64,000 nucleotides of DNA from Rhodoferax mekongensis (GCF_032191775.1 NZ_CP132507.1:25001-89000), one strand, 5' to 3'. Positions 36,217-45,152 are shown, counted from the first letter of the stretch. Notes: generated by a model not told the origin, from the sequence alone. Numbers and translations: made by a program.

Positions 36217-37007
36217 ACTACGTCAAACGCCCGTCGCCCTTTGTGATCCTTTCCACCAGCCAGGGCACGCTGATCACCAACAAAAACGACTACCGCATGA
36301 TCGACGCCACGCGCGGCTACGGCGTGGGCTGGCAGCTCTTCAACCAAGGGTGCTTTGACCCGGACGAAGTAGGCGCTGCCATCAAGTTACTCAACATCCG
36401 GCACAAACATTTCGGCGATGGCGTCGTGGGCTTGGACTGCGGTGCCAACCTCGGTGTCCATACCGTGGAGTGGGCGAAAGCGCTGTATGGGCGTGGCAGC
36501 GTGATTGCCATTGAGGCGCAAGAGCGCATTTACTACGCACTGGCCGGCAACATCGCCATCAACAACTGTTTCAACGCCAAAGCCATTCATGGCGCGATCG
36601 GGGCCGAAGAAGGCGTTTTGGACATCCCTGTGCCCGACTACCTGCAGCCTGCAAGCTTCGGCAGTCTGGAGCTGCGCCAAACGGCCAAGAGCGAGTTCAT
36701 CGGCCAAGCAATCAATGCGGAGCGTAATCAGCGGGTGCGCATGCTGACCATTGACTCGCTGGATTTGAAACGCCTTGACTTCATCAAAATTGATGTGGAA
36801 GGCATGGAGCTGGAAGCCCTGGCCGGCGGGCGCAACACCATCATGAAACACAAGCCCGTAATGCTGATCGAGTCCATCAAGACCGACAAAGTGGCTCTGT
36901 TGAAATTTCTGGAACAGCACGGTTACCAGACCTTCCCCATGGGCATCAACGTGTTGGCGGTACACAGCACCGACCCTACCCGCGAACAAATTTCCATCCA
37001 GAACTAA
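36213..37007 (+). CDS. FkbM-family methyltransferase
   Basis: A 264-residue SAM-dependent methyltransferase of the FkbM family, which O-methylates sugars or small molecules. Motif I is VVGLDCGANLGVHTVEW (from residue 71), followed by an acidic ribose-binding stretch (VIAIEAQERI) and the family signature FIKIDVEGMELEAL. The start is the ATG at 36213, which overlaps the stop of the TPR/glycosyltransferase gene as ATGA; the longer frame upstream lies inside that gene. Coupling suggests it methylates the glycan added by the upstream enzyme. Confidence 0.88.
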   Translation: MNYVKRPSPFVILSTSQGTLITNKNDYRMIDATRGYGVGWQLFNQGCFDPDEVGAAIKLLNIRHKHFGDGVVGLDCGANLGVHTVEWAKALYGRGSVIAIEAQERIYYALAGNIAINNCFNAKAIHGAIGAEEGVLDIPVPDYLQPASFGSLELRQTAKSEFIGQAINAERNQRVRMLTIDSLDLKRLDFIKIDVEGMELEALAGGRNTIMKHKPVMLIESIKTDKVALLKFLEQHGYQTFPMGINVLAVHSTDPTREQISIQN

Positions 37008-37016
37008 GCTCCGTCC

Positions 37017-37787
37017 ATGGCCTACCTGTCGTTCACCCGGAACTTTGAAGACGTCATGATCAACCGGGCCTTGGCTGCGGTAGACAAGGGCTTTTATGTG
37101 GACGTGGGCGGCTACATGCCCATCTCAGACAGCAACACCTGCGCGCTTTACCAGCGTGGCTGGCGTGGCATTGTGGTCGAACCCCAAGCGCGGCTGCACC
37201 CGCAATGGGCCAAACATCGCCCGGAAGACATCCTCGTGGGCGCCGCCGTCGGGGAATCCGACGGTGAAGTGACTTTCAACGAATTCCCCTGGAACGACCA
37301 GGCCGCCACCATTGCGCCCGACATCGTGGCCATGCACCAGCGCGAGGGGCGCGAAGTCAAGAGCTACACAGTGCCCCTGGTCACCCTGAATAGTTTGCTG
37401 GAAAAACACCGCCCCCAAGGCGAGGTGCATCTGCTGAGCATTGACGTGGAAGGCGCAGAGAAGTCCGCACTCAACGGACTGGATCGCAGCCGCTTCCGCC
37501 CCTGGCTGATCGTGCTGGAGAGCGTGCTGCCCAATCGGCCCCAGGCCAACTATGGCGAGTGGGAGCACCTGCTGCTGAACACCGGCTATGTGTTTGTGTA
37601 CTTCGATGCGGTGAACCGGTTTTATCTGGCCAAAGAACATCTGGACCTGCAAGCCCATTTCAGCTACCCGCCCTGTGTGTGGGACAACTTTGTGGACCAC
37701 CGCCTGAACCATGCCCAGCAAGTGGCCGCGCAAGCACAAGCCGAGTTGGCCCAGCTCAAAGCGCGCTTGCGGGAACTGGCAGGCTAA
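37017..37787 (+). CDS. Second FkbM-family methyltransferase
   Basis: A 256-residue protein with the FkbM fold: FYVDVGGYMPISDS (from about residue 26) is the SAM-binding motif, IVVEPQARLHPQW the acidic loop, and LLSIDVEGAEKSAL the family signature. A helical, Ala/Gln-rich tail (about 228-252) may be a coiled coil. It starts 9 bp after the first FkbM gene but is clearly a different subfamily, so the pair probably acts at different positions or substrates. Its last 32 bp overlap the convergent TPR/glycosyltransferase gene. Confidence 0.86.
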   Translation: MAYLSFTRNFEDVMINRALAAVDKGFYVDVGGYMPISDSNTCALYQRGWRGIVVEPQARLHPQWAKHRPEDILVGAAVGESDGEVTFNEFPWNDQAATIAPDIVAMHQREGREVKSYTVPLVTLNSLLEKHRPQGEVHLLSIDVEGAEKSALNGLDRSRFRPWLIVLESVLPNRPQANYGEWEHLLLNTGYVFVYFDAVNRFYLAKEHLDLQAHFSYPPCVWDNFVDHRLNHAQQVAAQAQAELAQLKARLRELAG

Positions 37788-39564
37788 GGGCAGGTTTGAG
37801 TGCGGCCTGCAGCCGCTGCACCACACCGGCCCAATCAGATCCTGTGTCCTGACGGAAAAGACGCATTCCCGGGTACCATGGGCTGTCGTCCCGCCCCAGC
37901 AACCAGCGCCAGTCCGGGCTATAGGGCAGCATCAACCACACCGGTTTGCCCAGCGCAGCCGCCACGTGGGCCACAGAAGTGTCGACCGCAATCACCAGAT
38001 CCATATGGGAGATGAGCGCCGCTGTGTCTGCGAACGAGGTGAGTTGATCGGCCCAAAGCCGGATGCCCATGGCAGCGGGATCCAGCGCCAGATCAGCCGC
38101 CCTGAACTCCTTTTGCAGACAATGAAACTCGGCATCCATTCGCAAGAGCGGCTCCAGGAGTTGCAGCGACATGGATCGGTTGTGGTCATTCTTGTGTTCC
38201 GGCCGACCGGACCAGACCAGCCCCACACGTTTGCGTGAGGAGGGACCCACACGCTGGCCCCATTGGACGACCAACTGCTCGTCTGCGGCCAGATAGGGCG
38301 TGGCCGTTGGCACCGTTGCAGGAGTCGTTTTCAATGCCCCCGGCAAGCTGAGCAATGGGCACTGGTAATCAAATGCAGGGGGGGGATCGCCCTGCCGCAA
38401 CCAAAGATCCACCCCTTCCAGCGAATGCAACAGGGGCAGCAAGGGCGCCTGGACTTCCATGACCACATGGGCACCCCGTTGCTTCAACAGCTTGGCGTAG
38501 CGGCAGAACTGCACGGTATCACCCAAGCCTTGCTCCGCATGCAAGAGTATGGTTTTGTCCTGCAGGCTTTGCGCACCCGTCCATAAAGGCTGGGCGAAGG
38601 GGCGAACCGATGCCTGCAATTGCTCGGTTTTCCAGCGCCACTCGTAGTGTGCAAAGCCCTCGTCGAACTCGCCGCGCAACAGGTGGCAGATGGCGAGGTT
38701 CAAATGGGCACCACTGTTGTCCGGCTTCAGTGCCAGTGCGCGGCGGTTCATGGCCATCGAAGCATCCAGGTCCATCATCTCTTTGAGCAAGGTGGAGCAG
38801 TTCACCAGCGCGTCGATGAAGTCCGGCTCCAGGGCAATAGCCTTCTGGTAGCTCTGCAAGGCGTCCTGCATGCGGCCCATTCGCTTGAGCAGCACGCCGC
38901 GATTGGACCAAGCCTCGGCATAGGAAGGTCGCAGACCGGCTGCTTTGTCATAGGCTGCCAAAGCTTCCTCAAAGCGCTCCAACTCGCGCAGGGCGTTGCC
39001 CATATCGAGGCAAGCCACCGTCATATCGGCTTGGCAAGAGAGTGCTTGGGTGAACGCATCCACTGCGTCCTGCCATTGCTTGAGGTCGTTGTAGGCCAGT
39101 CCCAGGCCGTGCCAGCTTTGGGCATATCCAGGCTGCAGTGCCAGCGCTTTGCGATAAGACTCCACTGCCTGCAAGCTTTGCCCAGCATCACGCAAAGCGT
39201 TGCCACGGTTCCCCCAGGCTTGTGCAAAGTCGGGTTGAATGTCCAGCGCCCGGTCGTAAAGTTCCAAGGCTTCCTGCGGACGCCCCAGTGCACGCATGAC
39301 CAAGCCCTGGTTGGACAGCAAGGCCGCATTGCGAGGTGAAAGCACCAAAGCTTTTTCCAGGAGCAGCAGCGCCAAAGCGTGGCGGCCAAGTCGATGCTGT
39401 ACAAGCCCCCGCACATGCAGCGCTTCTGCATGGTCAGGCTCCTGTTTCATCAGTTGCTCTAGCGCTTCGTCTGCACCGGTAAAGTCACCCTTGGTGAAGT
39501 GCTGCACCGCTGCCTGGAACAAAGCATCCACAGGCGTCGCATGTACCGCTTGGAACGCAGCCAT
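37756..39564 (-). CDS. TPR protein with C-terminal GT9-like glycosyltransferase domain
   Basis: A 602-residue protein. Residues 1-310 are about eight tetratricopeptide repeats (for example AWGNRGNALRDAGQSLQAVE, AWSNRGVLLKRMGRMQDALQ). Residues 310-600 form a heptosyltransferase-like domain with ILLHAEQGLGDTVQFCRY, GLVWSGRPEHKNDHNRSM, VDTSVAHVAAALGKPVW and PDWRWLLGRDDSPWYPG. It is a paralogue of the C-terminal part of the 31816-36216 protein with a single catalytic-like domain. It is the last gene of the type I secretion operon, 10 bp after the TolC-family gene, which ties modification to export. Confidence 0.86.
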   Translation of the reverse strand: MAAFQAVHATPVDALFQAAVQHFTKGDFTGADEALEQLMKQEPDHAEALHVRGLVQHRLGRHALALLLLEKALVLSPRNAALLSNQGLVMRALGRPQEALELYDRALDIQPDFAQAWGNRGNALRDAGQSLQAVESYRKALALQPGYAQSWHGLGLAYNDLKQWQDAVDAFTQALSCQADMTVACLDMGNALRELERFEEALAAYDKAAGLRPSYAEAWSNRGVLLKRMGRMQDALQSYQKAIALEPDFIDALVNCSTLLKEMMDLDASMAMNRRALALKPDNSGAHLNLAICHLLRGEFDEGFAHYEWRWKTEQLQASVRPFAQPLWTGAQSLQDKTILLHAEQGLGDTVQFCRYAKLLKQRGAHVVMEVQAPLLPLLHSLEGVDLWLRQGDPPPAFDYQCPLLSLPGALKTTPATVPTATPYLAADEQLVVQWGQRVGPSSRKRVGLVWSGRPEHKNDHNRSMSLQLLEPLLRMDAEFHCLQKEFRAADLALDPAAMGIRLWADQLTSFADTAALISHMDLVIAVDTSVAHVAAALGKPVWLMLPYSPDWRWLLGRDDSPWYPGMRLFRQDTGSDWAGVVQRLQAALKPALSLPVPASAL

Positions 39565-39574
39565 GGTGGAAGTC

Positions 39575-40936
39575 TCAGGGAGTGTCGCGTTGCGGGCTCA
39601 GTAGTTCGTCGATGTACGACACCACTGAGTCAGCGGGCACTCCGGCCTTGTTGAACAAGCGTAAGCGTTGAAAAATGTGGTCGTAACGGGCCTGAGCGAG
39701 ATCACGCTGGGCTTGGAAAACCTTGCGCACCGCTTCCAGCACATCAGCGTTGGTGCGGAGCCCGGAAGCCTGCCCTTTGAGCGTGCCCTCCAGCGCGGTG
39801 CGACTGGCGTCCAGTACATCTTCATACGCCAGCAGCTTGGACTTGCCCGTCTGAATGACCTGGAACAAACGGCTCACCTCCACCTCAAGGCTTCGCTTTT
39901 CATTCAGCCACTCCGCCTCAGCCTTTGCTTTTTCAGCGATTGCTTGCGTGACCGCAGCTTTCACTGCACCGCCGCTGTAAATCGGAATATTCAGCTGAAG
40001 ACCAATCGCACTTTGGTTGACGGTCTGATTGAGACTGCTGACCGATTCGTTCCGGCTGTTGGACACACTGGCCACCAGGTCGAGCCGTGGCATATGACCC
40101 GCGTTGCTTCGGGCAATCAAGGCATCGGCTGCATCCACCAGGAAACGGCGCGCTTGGACGTCAGGATTGGCAGCTACCGCCTTCTCCTGCCACTCCTGGA
40201 GTGTGGCGGGCACCAGCGGTGGAGGGGTGAATTCATCCCCCAAACGCACCAAAAATGGCTGATTGAGACCTGTGAGGGCGTTGAGTGTCTCCCGGGCATT
40301 CGTCATCTGGTCTTTGGAATCCGCCCACTGCGCCATCGTCAGGCTCAGGTTGGCGCGGGCCTCGGCCACCTCGGTGCGGGTACCTTCACCTTGCTCAAAG
40401 CGTCGGCGCATCAAGTTGCGCTGGGCGACCGTGGCATGCACTTGTGCGTGCAAAGACAGGAAAGCATCTTCGGCCAGCATGCGCTGCAGGTAGGCCACGG
40501 CCAGTCGGTCTACCAGCTCTGCTTTGCGAGCGACAAAAGTTGCTTCTGCATTCCCGACTTGGGCATTGGCTTGGCGGACACGCGCCTTCCCCTCAAGGTT
40601 CAAGAGAGGCGCACGCAGGCTGATGCTTTGGGTAGGCGCCCGATAGTCGAGGTTGTTGGATTTGGACGCGCCACCGGCCACGTCATAGTCTTGGGTGCCT
40701 TGTACCGCGGTATCCGAGATGGTGGCATTCACAGATGGCAACACACTGCTGCGAGCCAGCGGCAATGCTTGCTGACCTGACGCCAGAGCGGCTTTGGCGG
40801 CCTGAAACTTGGCGTCATTTTCGAGCGCAGCCGCATAGGCCTTTTCAAACTCACCGGCATGCCCAGCGGAGATCCCGCTCCAGCAAACAAAACTTGCCAG
40901 TGCGATACGCCCCACCTGAGTACTGAACAGCTTCAT
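39575..40936 (-). CDS. TolC-family outer-membrane secretion channel
   Basis: A 453-residue outer-membrane efflux protein forming the trimeric exit duct of a type I secretion system. There is an N-terminal signal peptide (IALASFVCWSGISAGHAG), then two OEP repeats with the long helical hairpins of TolC (for example ARSSVLPSVNATISDTA and AQVGNAEATFVARKAELVDR; second half ALEGTLKGQASGLRTNADVL and QAQRDLAQARYDHIFQRLRL). The start overlaps the HlyD-family stop as ATGA. Probable role: export of the giant repeat protein. Confidence 0.92.
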   Translation of the reverse strand: MKLFSTQVGRIALASFVCWSGISAGHAGEFEKAYAAALENDAKFQAAKAALASGQQALPLARSSVLPSVNATISDTAVQGTQDYDVAGGASKSNNLDYRAPTQSISLRAPLLNLEGKARVRQANAQVGNAEATFVARKAELVDRLAVAYLQRMLAEDAFLSLHAQVHATVAQRNLMRRRFEQGEGTRTEVAEARANLSLTMAQWADSKDQMTNARETLNALTGLNQPFLVRLGDEFTPPPLVPATLQEWQEKAVAANPDVQARRFLVDAADALIARSNAGHMPRLDLVASVSNSRNESVSSLNQTVNQSAIGLQLNIPIYSGGAVKAAVTQAIAEKAKAEAEWLNEKRSLEVEVSRLFQVIQTGKSKLLAYEDVLDASRTALEGTLKGQASGLRTNADVLEAVRKVFQAQRDLAQARYDHIFQRLRLFNKAGVPADSVVSYIDELLSPQRDTP

Positions 40937-42264
40937 GGCTCGATCAGGGCCCGATGCATGCGGTCCGTCAGTGGTTTGAGCAGGTAGCTCATGAATGTGC
41001 GTTCCCCTGTTTTGATGAATACGTCCGCCGGCATGCCGGCCTTCACTTCCTGATGCTGCAATTTTTGCATTCCGTCGGGCGTCACTTCAACTACCAGCTT
41101 GAAGTAGTTGGCATTCTGCCTTGAATCTGTGGCGGCATCGGCAGCGATCTGGACCACGCGTCCATTGATACGCGGCGTTGTCGCCTGATTCAGCGCGCTG
41201 AACAGGATGCTGACCTCCATGTCTACCTTGACCTTGTCAATGAGGTTGGTAGCCAGGGGCGTTTCTATCCGGAGTACGTCGTCCTTGGGGAAAATTTCCA
41301 TGAGTGGCATGCCATTACTCACCACGCCGCCCACCGTATGGACACTCAGGCTCATGACGGTACCATTGACAGGGGCCCGCACCTCCGCGTTGTTCACCTC
41401 AAACTCCAGCCCCCGCATGCGTCCTTCCAACGAGGCCGCTTCGCGCTGAACATCGGACAACTGGGACTCAATGTCTTTGCGCTGCTCTTGCTGGCGGGCG
41501 GCAATTCTGGCGCGCCCCTCGGCAATGGCCTGGCGTGTCTTGCCAGCGCTATTGAGGTCCTCGGCCACGCCGCCCTGGATGCTGGCGAAAAGGCGCTCCT
41601 GCTCAGACACTCGGTTGCGAGGGTAGAAGCCATCATCCGCGAGGGACTTCTGATTGCGGAGCTCCTCACGCAGCATCCGGCTCTGGGTTTCTTTGGAATA
41701 CTTCGCAGCTTCCTGGCCTTGCACCTGGTATTCCAAGCCTCTCAGGGCGGCTTCCATGCTTTGCAATTCGTTGCTGCGCAGCTGGCGGCGCGACTCCAAA
41801 AGCCGGCTTTGCAGGGCCATGACCTCGACGACGCGGGTGTCTTCGCCCAGTTCCAACAAAGCAGGTGGAAAGTCGATAGAAGCGCGCCCTCGCTGCTCAG
41901 CCTCCAAGCGAGCTTGGGTTGCCATGGCCACTAACCATTGGCCACGGACAATATCGAGCTGGGCCTTGGCCGATGTGTCGTCCAATCGCACAAGCACCTG
42001 CCCCGCCTGCACCTGTGCGCCATCGCGCACCAATATTTCGGACACTTTGCCGCCGGTCAAAGGCTGCACCAGCTTGCGACTGCCGCTTACCACCACGGTT
42101 CCTGAGGAGGAAACGGCAGCATCCAAGGGCGCCATGGTCGCCCAAGCCATGAAGGCACCAAACCCGAAGATGAGCAAGAGCCAGCCCCACCGGATAGGGC
42201 GCGCATCGTTCAGGTCGACCTGGACGGTCGTACCGAAGGGGGATTCGTTCAACAGCGTGCTCAT
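40933..42264 (-). CDS. HlyD-family type I secretion adaptor
   Basis: The periplasmic adaptor that joins ABC transporter and TolC. I use the ATG at 42262-42264, one base after the ABC stop, giving 443 residues; a GTG at 42273 adds three residues. Features are a cytoplasmic start, one membrane helix (WGWLLLIFGFGAFMAWATM), a lipoyl half-motif (VSSSGTVVVSGSRKLVQPL, ILVRDGAQVQAGQVLVRLDD), long coiled-coil hairpins, a second lipoyl half (VNNAEVRAPVNGTVMSLSV) and a beta-barrel domain ending near GMPADVFIKTGERTFMSYLL. It belongs to the PrtE/LapC-like branch. Confidence 0.93.
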   Translation of the reverse strand: MSTLLNESPFGTTVQVDLNDARPIRWGWLLLIFGFGAFMAWATMAPLDAAVSSSGTVVVSGSRKLVQPLTGGKVSEILVRDGAQVQAGQVLVRLDDTSAKAQLDIVRGQWLVAMATQARLEAEQRGRASIDFPPALLELGEDTRVVEVMALQSRLLESRRQLRSNELQSMEAALRGLEYQVQGQEAAKYSKETQSRMLREELRNQKSLADDGFYPRNRVSEQERLFASIQGGVAEDLNSAGKTRQAIAEGRARIAARQQEQRKDIESQLSDVQREAASLEGRMRGLEFEVNNAEVRAPVNGTVMSLSVHTVGGVVSNGMPLMEIFPKDDVLRIETPLATNLIDKVKVDMEVSILFSALNQATTPRINGRVVQIAADAATDSRQNANYFKLVVEVTPDGMQKLQHQEVKAGMPADVFIKTGERTFMSYLLKPLTDRMHRALIEP

Positions 42265-42265
42265 G

Positions 42266-44161
42266 TCAATCACTGAACTTGAGGTTGAACGGCGGCATGC
42301 CGCTCGCCGGATCGGGCTCGGGCGCCGCTTTGCGCGCAGGTGGCTCCGCGCGCACGGGCTCTAAGGCAGGCGCGGGGGCCGACGGAGCCTGCTTGTTGAC
42401 CAGGACAGGTGGTACCGCGCCACGAGGTGGCCCGGCGGAATTGGCTGCCGCAGGTACCGGCGCAGGCGCTTCCATTGCCCTGCCATTGAGGGCAGCCAAC
42501 ACCTCTTCGCGCGGGCCAAATGCAGCGATGACACCGTCACGCAACACCATCAATTTGTTGGCGGCCCCCAAGGCTGAAGGCCGGTGGGTGATGATGACCG
42601 AGGTACGCCCCCGGGAGGACAGGTCTTTGATGGCGTCCGTGAGGGCTTTTTCCCCCATGTCGTCCAGGTTGGAATTCGGCTCATCCAACACCACCAACAC
42701 CGGGTTGCCATAGAGCGCTCGTGCCAGCGCGATGCGCTGGCGCTGCCCACCCGAGAGGGCCGCCCCGCCCGCACCTACTGGGGTGTCATATCCCTGTGGC
42801 AAGCGCAGGATTTGCTCATGAAAGCCCACACGTTGGGCGGCCACCACGACAAGCTGCGGATCTATCTCGCCGAAGCGGGCAATGTTTTCAGCCACTGTTC
42901 CGTCAAACAGTTCGATGTCCTGCGGCAGATAGCCAATGTATGGACCCAGCTCCTGCTTGTTCCAGCGGACCAAGTCTGCGCCATCCAGGCGCACGGTGCC
43001 GGAGAGTGCGGGCCAGATACCCACCAGCAGGCGTGCCAGTGTGGACTTGCCGGCGCCGCTGGCACCGATCACCGCCACCGAGTCGCCGGCCTGCAACTGG
43101 AAGCTGATCTGCTTGATGATGGCGGCCCGGCCACCGGGCGCTGCGGTGGCAACATTCTCAAACGCGACCTGCCCGCTCGGGGCGGGCAAGGGCATGGCGG
43201 GTGGACGCGCGGGGAAAAGAAGCAAAAGCTCTTTGAGCCTCTGGTACGCAGAGCCCGTGGCAACCAGAGAGGCCCAGTTACCCACCAATCCCTCCGCCGG
43301 CGCCAGCGCTCTGCTGGTCAGGAGAGACACGGCAATCATCATGCCCCCCGTCATCTTGCCCTCCAGCACCAGCAAGGCGGCCAGTCCCAGCGACAAAGAC
43401 TGCATGGAAATGCGGACAAACTTGGTGAGGTTGCCCATGACCGCGGCCCTATCGCTTGCGCGGGCCTGCAGCCCGATTTCTTGCGTATGCAGCTTTTGCC
43501 AGCGGCGCTGAATCTGGCCCAGCATGCCCATGGCTTCAATGACCTCCACGTTTTGCAAATGGCTGCTGAGCTCCCGCTGGGATTGCATGCTGTATTTCTG
43601 GGCCTCACCCAACGCCGCCTTGGCCAGCTTTTCATTGAGCCACGTGATCGCCACCAGCACCAAGGCACCGGCCATGGTGAAAACTGCGACTTCACTGGAG
43701 AAAGATGCAATGATCAGCAAATACAAAGGCGCCCAGGGCGCGTCAAACACAGCAATCAAGCCAGGGCCTGTCAGCGATTGACGCAAGGTCGTCAGGTCAT
43801 GAAGTGGCTGGGTGCTGCTGTTGCCGGGTTGGCGCAACATGCGCTCAAAGGTGGCACTCAGTACGCGCAAGCCCAGCAAATGGTCCAAACGGGCGCTAAC
43901 GCGAACCAGTATCCAGGAGCGTATGGTTTCCAGCGCCGCCATGAAAAGATAAGCGCCCAGCACCAGAAGCGTCAGCACGAACAGTGTGGTTTCGTTGCGG
44001 CTGCCCAGTACGCGGTCATAGACCTGCATCATGTACAGCGAGGGGGCGAGCATCATCAGGTTCAGGAAGCCGCTGAATACGGCCACCGTCACAAACGCCG
44101 AGCGCAGCTGGCGCAACGCGTGCTTCAGCTCGTCAGGGGATGATGGGTTCGGGGAGACCAT
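42266..44161 (-). CDS. Type I secretion ABC transporter (PrtD-like)
   Basis: The inner-membrane energising subunit of a type I secretion system, with a six-helix membrane domain (about 20-310) and a nucleotide-binding domain: Walker A GASGAGKSTLARLL, Q-loop YLPQDIELFDGT, signature LSGGQRQRIALARAL, Walker B VLVVLDEPNSNLDD and H-loop VIITHRPSAL. There is no C39 peptidase-like N-terminal domain, which fits the group exporting RTX proteins with C-terminal signals. About 65 residues of Pro/Ala-rich tail follow the ATPase, an unusual addition. First gene of abc-hlyD-tolC-TPR/GT; it starts 95 bp after fliT on the same strand. Confidence 0.94.
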   Translation of the reverse strand: MVSPNPSSPDELKHALRQLRSAFVTVAVFSGFLNLMMLAPSLYMMQVYDRVLGSRNETTLFVLTLLVLGAYLFMAALETIRSWILVRVSARLDHLLGLRVLSATFERMLRQPGNSSTQPLHDLTTLRQSLTGPGLIAVFDAPWAPLYLLIIASFSSEVAVFTMAGALVLVAITWLNEKLAKAALGEAQKYSMQSQRELSSHLQNVEVIEAMGMLGQIQRRWQKLHTQEIGLQARASDRAAVMGNLTKFVRISMQSLSLGLAALLVLEGKMTGGMMIAVSLLTSRALAPAEGLVGNWASLVATGSAYQRLKELLLLFPARPPAMPLPAPSGQVAFENVATAAPGGRAAIIKQISFQLQAGDSVAVIGASGAGKSTLARLLVGIWPALSGTVRLDGADLVRWNKQELGPYIGYLPQDIELFDGTVAENIARFGEIDPQLVVVAAQRVGFHEQILRLPQGYDTPVGAGGAALSGGQRQRIALARALYGNPVLVVLDEPNSNLDDMGEKALTDAIKDLSSRGRTSVIITHRPSALGAANKLMVLRDGVIAAFGPREEVLAALNGRAMEAPAPVPAAANSAGPPRGAVPPVLVNKQAPSAPAPALEPVRAEPPARKAAPEPDPASGMPPFNLKFSD

Positions 44162-44256
44162 GAAGGAGGTGGTACGGATAGAGCCTTGTCGGCCACCATC
44201 TTACGTACGCACCTCTGAAGCTAGGCGTAGAACAGCGCCTGAAAAACCGCCCGTTT

Positions 44257-44556
44257 TCAGTGCAGAAACTGGCGCTGTCCTTCGAACCGTTGCTCGAAAT
44301 GGGCCAGCCATGGCTCGGCCAGATAACGGATCTGGGCATCGTTGTGCAGGATGCGCTGCATGATCCGGGTTTTCTCGGCCCGGGACGCCGCATCTAGCTC
44401 TTCGCTGCGCGCCCGCTGGCGGAGTTGCTCAATCAGCACGGCGCAGGCTCCCTCGAAGCGCATGACGCCATCCCAGTCTTCTGCCTTGGCGGCTTCCAAC
44501 ATTTTGGCGCTGCTGTCTTCGATGGCCTTGTAAAAGTCAATCAGCATTTGTGGCAT
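44257..44556 (-). CDS. fliT: FliT, flagellar chaperone
   Basis: FliT is the export chaperone of the cap protein FliD and in enterics also restrains FlhDC. The ATG at 44554-44556 gives 99 helical residues beginning MPQMLIDFYKAIEDSS; the longer frame upstream overlaps fliS. The sequence is weakly conserved, so position after fliD and fliS, size and helical character carry the call. A hairpin with 7-bp arms (44239-44260) overlaps the stop codon and could partly end transcription before the secretion operon. Confidence 0.82.
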   Translation of the reverse strand: MPQMLIDFYKAIEDSSAKMLEAAKAEDWDGVMRFEGACAVLIEQLRQRARSEELDAASRAEKTRIMQRILHNDAQIRYLAEPWLAHFEQRFEGQRQFLH

Positions 44557-44572
44557 GGAGTGACCCCGCGGT

Positions 44573-44992
44573 TCAAACTGGTTGCAAGTAAGCAGGGCCG
44601 CTGCCATTGATTTGTTTCCACCCACTGGAGACCGGTTCCATGACGTGCTGGACTTCTTCAATGATGCGGATATCGCTCTTCAGGTTGGCAATCGTGAGGC
44701 GTTGCACACAGTAGGTGTACAAAGCGTGCAAGTTGGCTGCGAGTTCCCCACCGTCTTGCAAGTTCAGAGGGGCGATTAACCCCTCTTCGAATATTCGGAC
44801 AGCGTGATTGATGTGCTTGCATTTGGCAGGGACGTCACCGGCTTGAATGGCGATCCGGGCGGCACCCAAGGCCTGGTTCAGAGCATCAAACAAAAGGACA
44901 ACCAGCTTGTGCGGATCTGCGTTGTCAACAGCTGTCTCTATGCCTACGCGCTTGTAGGCAGTGGCTGAGCGGGAGCTGACGGAGGTAAACAT
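44573..44992 (-). CDS. fliS: FliS, flagellin export chaperone
   Basis: FliS binds the flagellin C terminus and keeps it unpolymerised before export. The 139-residue product matches the family: YKRVGIETAVDNADPHKLVV near the N terminus, LLFDALNQALGAARIAI, and a C-terminal helix YCVQRLTIANLKSDIRII. It follows fliD after a 160-bp gap that contains repeat copy B and a sigma-28-like -10, and precedes fliT by 16 bp. Confidence 0.94.
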   Translation of the reverse strand: MFTSVSSRSATAYKRVGIETAVDNADPHKLVVLLFDALNQALGAARIAIQAGDVPAKCKHINHAVRIFEEGLIAPLNLQDGGELAANLHALYTYCVQRLTIANLKSDIRIIEEVQHVMEPVSSGWKQINGSGPAYLQPV

Positions 44993-45020
44993 GCTGCGAT
45001 TCCTTGAGGAGATGCTCTAG

Positions 45021-45047
45021 TTATCGGCAGATGCTACGACAAATCAA
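45021..45047 (-). promoter_or_regulatory. Candidate sigma-28 promoter of fliS-fliT
   Basis: Minus strand: a perfect sigma-28 -10, GCCGATAA (45021-45028), with TTGATTTG (45040-45047) 11 bases upstream as a poor -35 (4 of 8). Transcription would start about 22 bases before the fliS ATG, just enough for its AAGGA site. The perfect -10 in the right place is the main support; fliS may also be read from fliD. Confidence 0.5.
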
Positions 45048-45081
45048 GTGTTTCTCCCTCAGAAATGGCGGGGTTTTCCAG

Positions 45082-45137
45082 TTGCTACTTTTTTAGTAGC
45101 TACCCGCGCAATACTGACGCGCGCCAATGGCATTTTT
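45082..45137 (+). repeat. Dispersed intergenic repeat, copy B
   Basis: Second copy of the 56-bp element, between fliD and fliS. The first hairpin is GCTACT with AGTAGC, followed by TACCCGCGCA and CGCGCGCC. The hairpin arms differ from copies A and C in compensating positions, which suggests the fold rather than the exact sequence is kept. Confidence 0.72.
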
Positions 45138-45152
45138 GCCCATGCATTGAGT

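Noticed and set aside
39668..40780. A 370-codon plus-strand frame opposite the TolC-family gene
   Set aside because: Antisense shadow without domain features; the minus-strand TolC reading is clear.
42584..44143. A 519-codon plus-strand frame opposite the ABC transporter gene
   Set aside because: Antisense shadow; Gln/His/Arg-rich with no recognisable domain, while the minus-strand frame has every ABC motif.
44162..44256. Sigma-28 promoter for the ABC gene based on GCCGACAA
   Set aside because: No acceptable -35 at 10-12 bases upstream.
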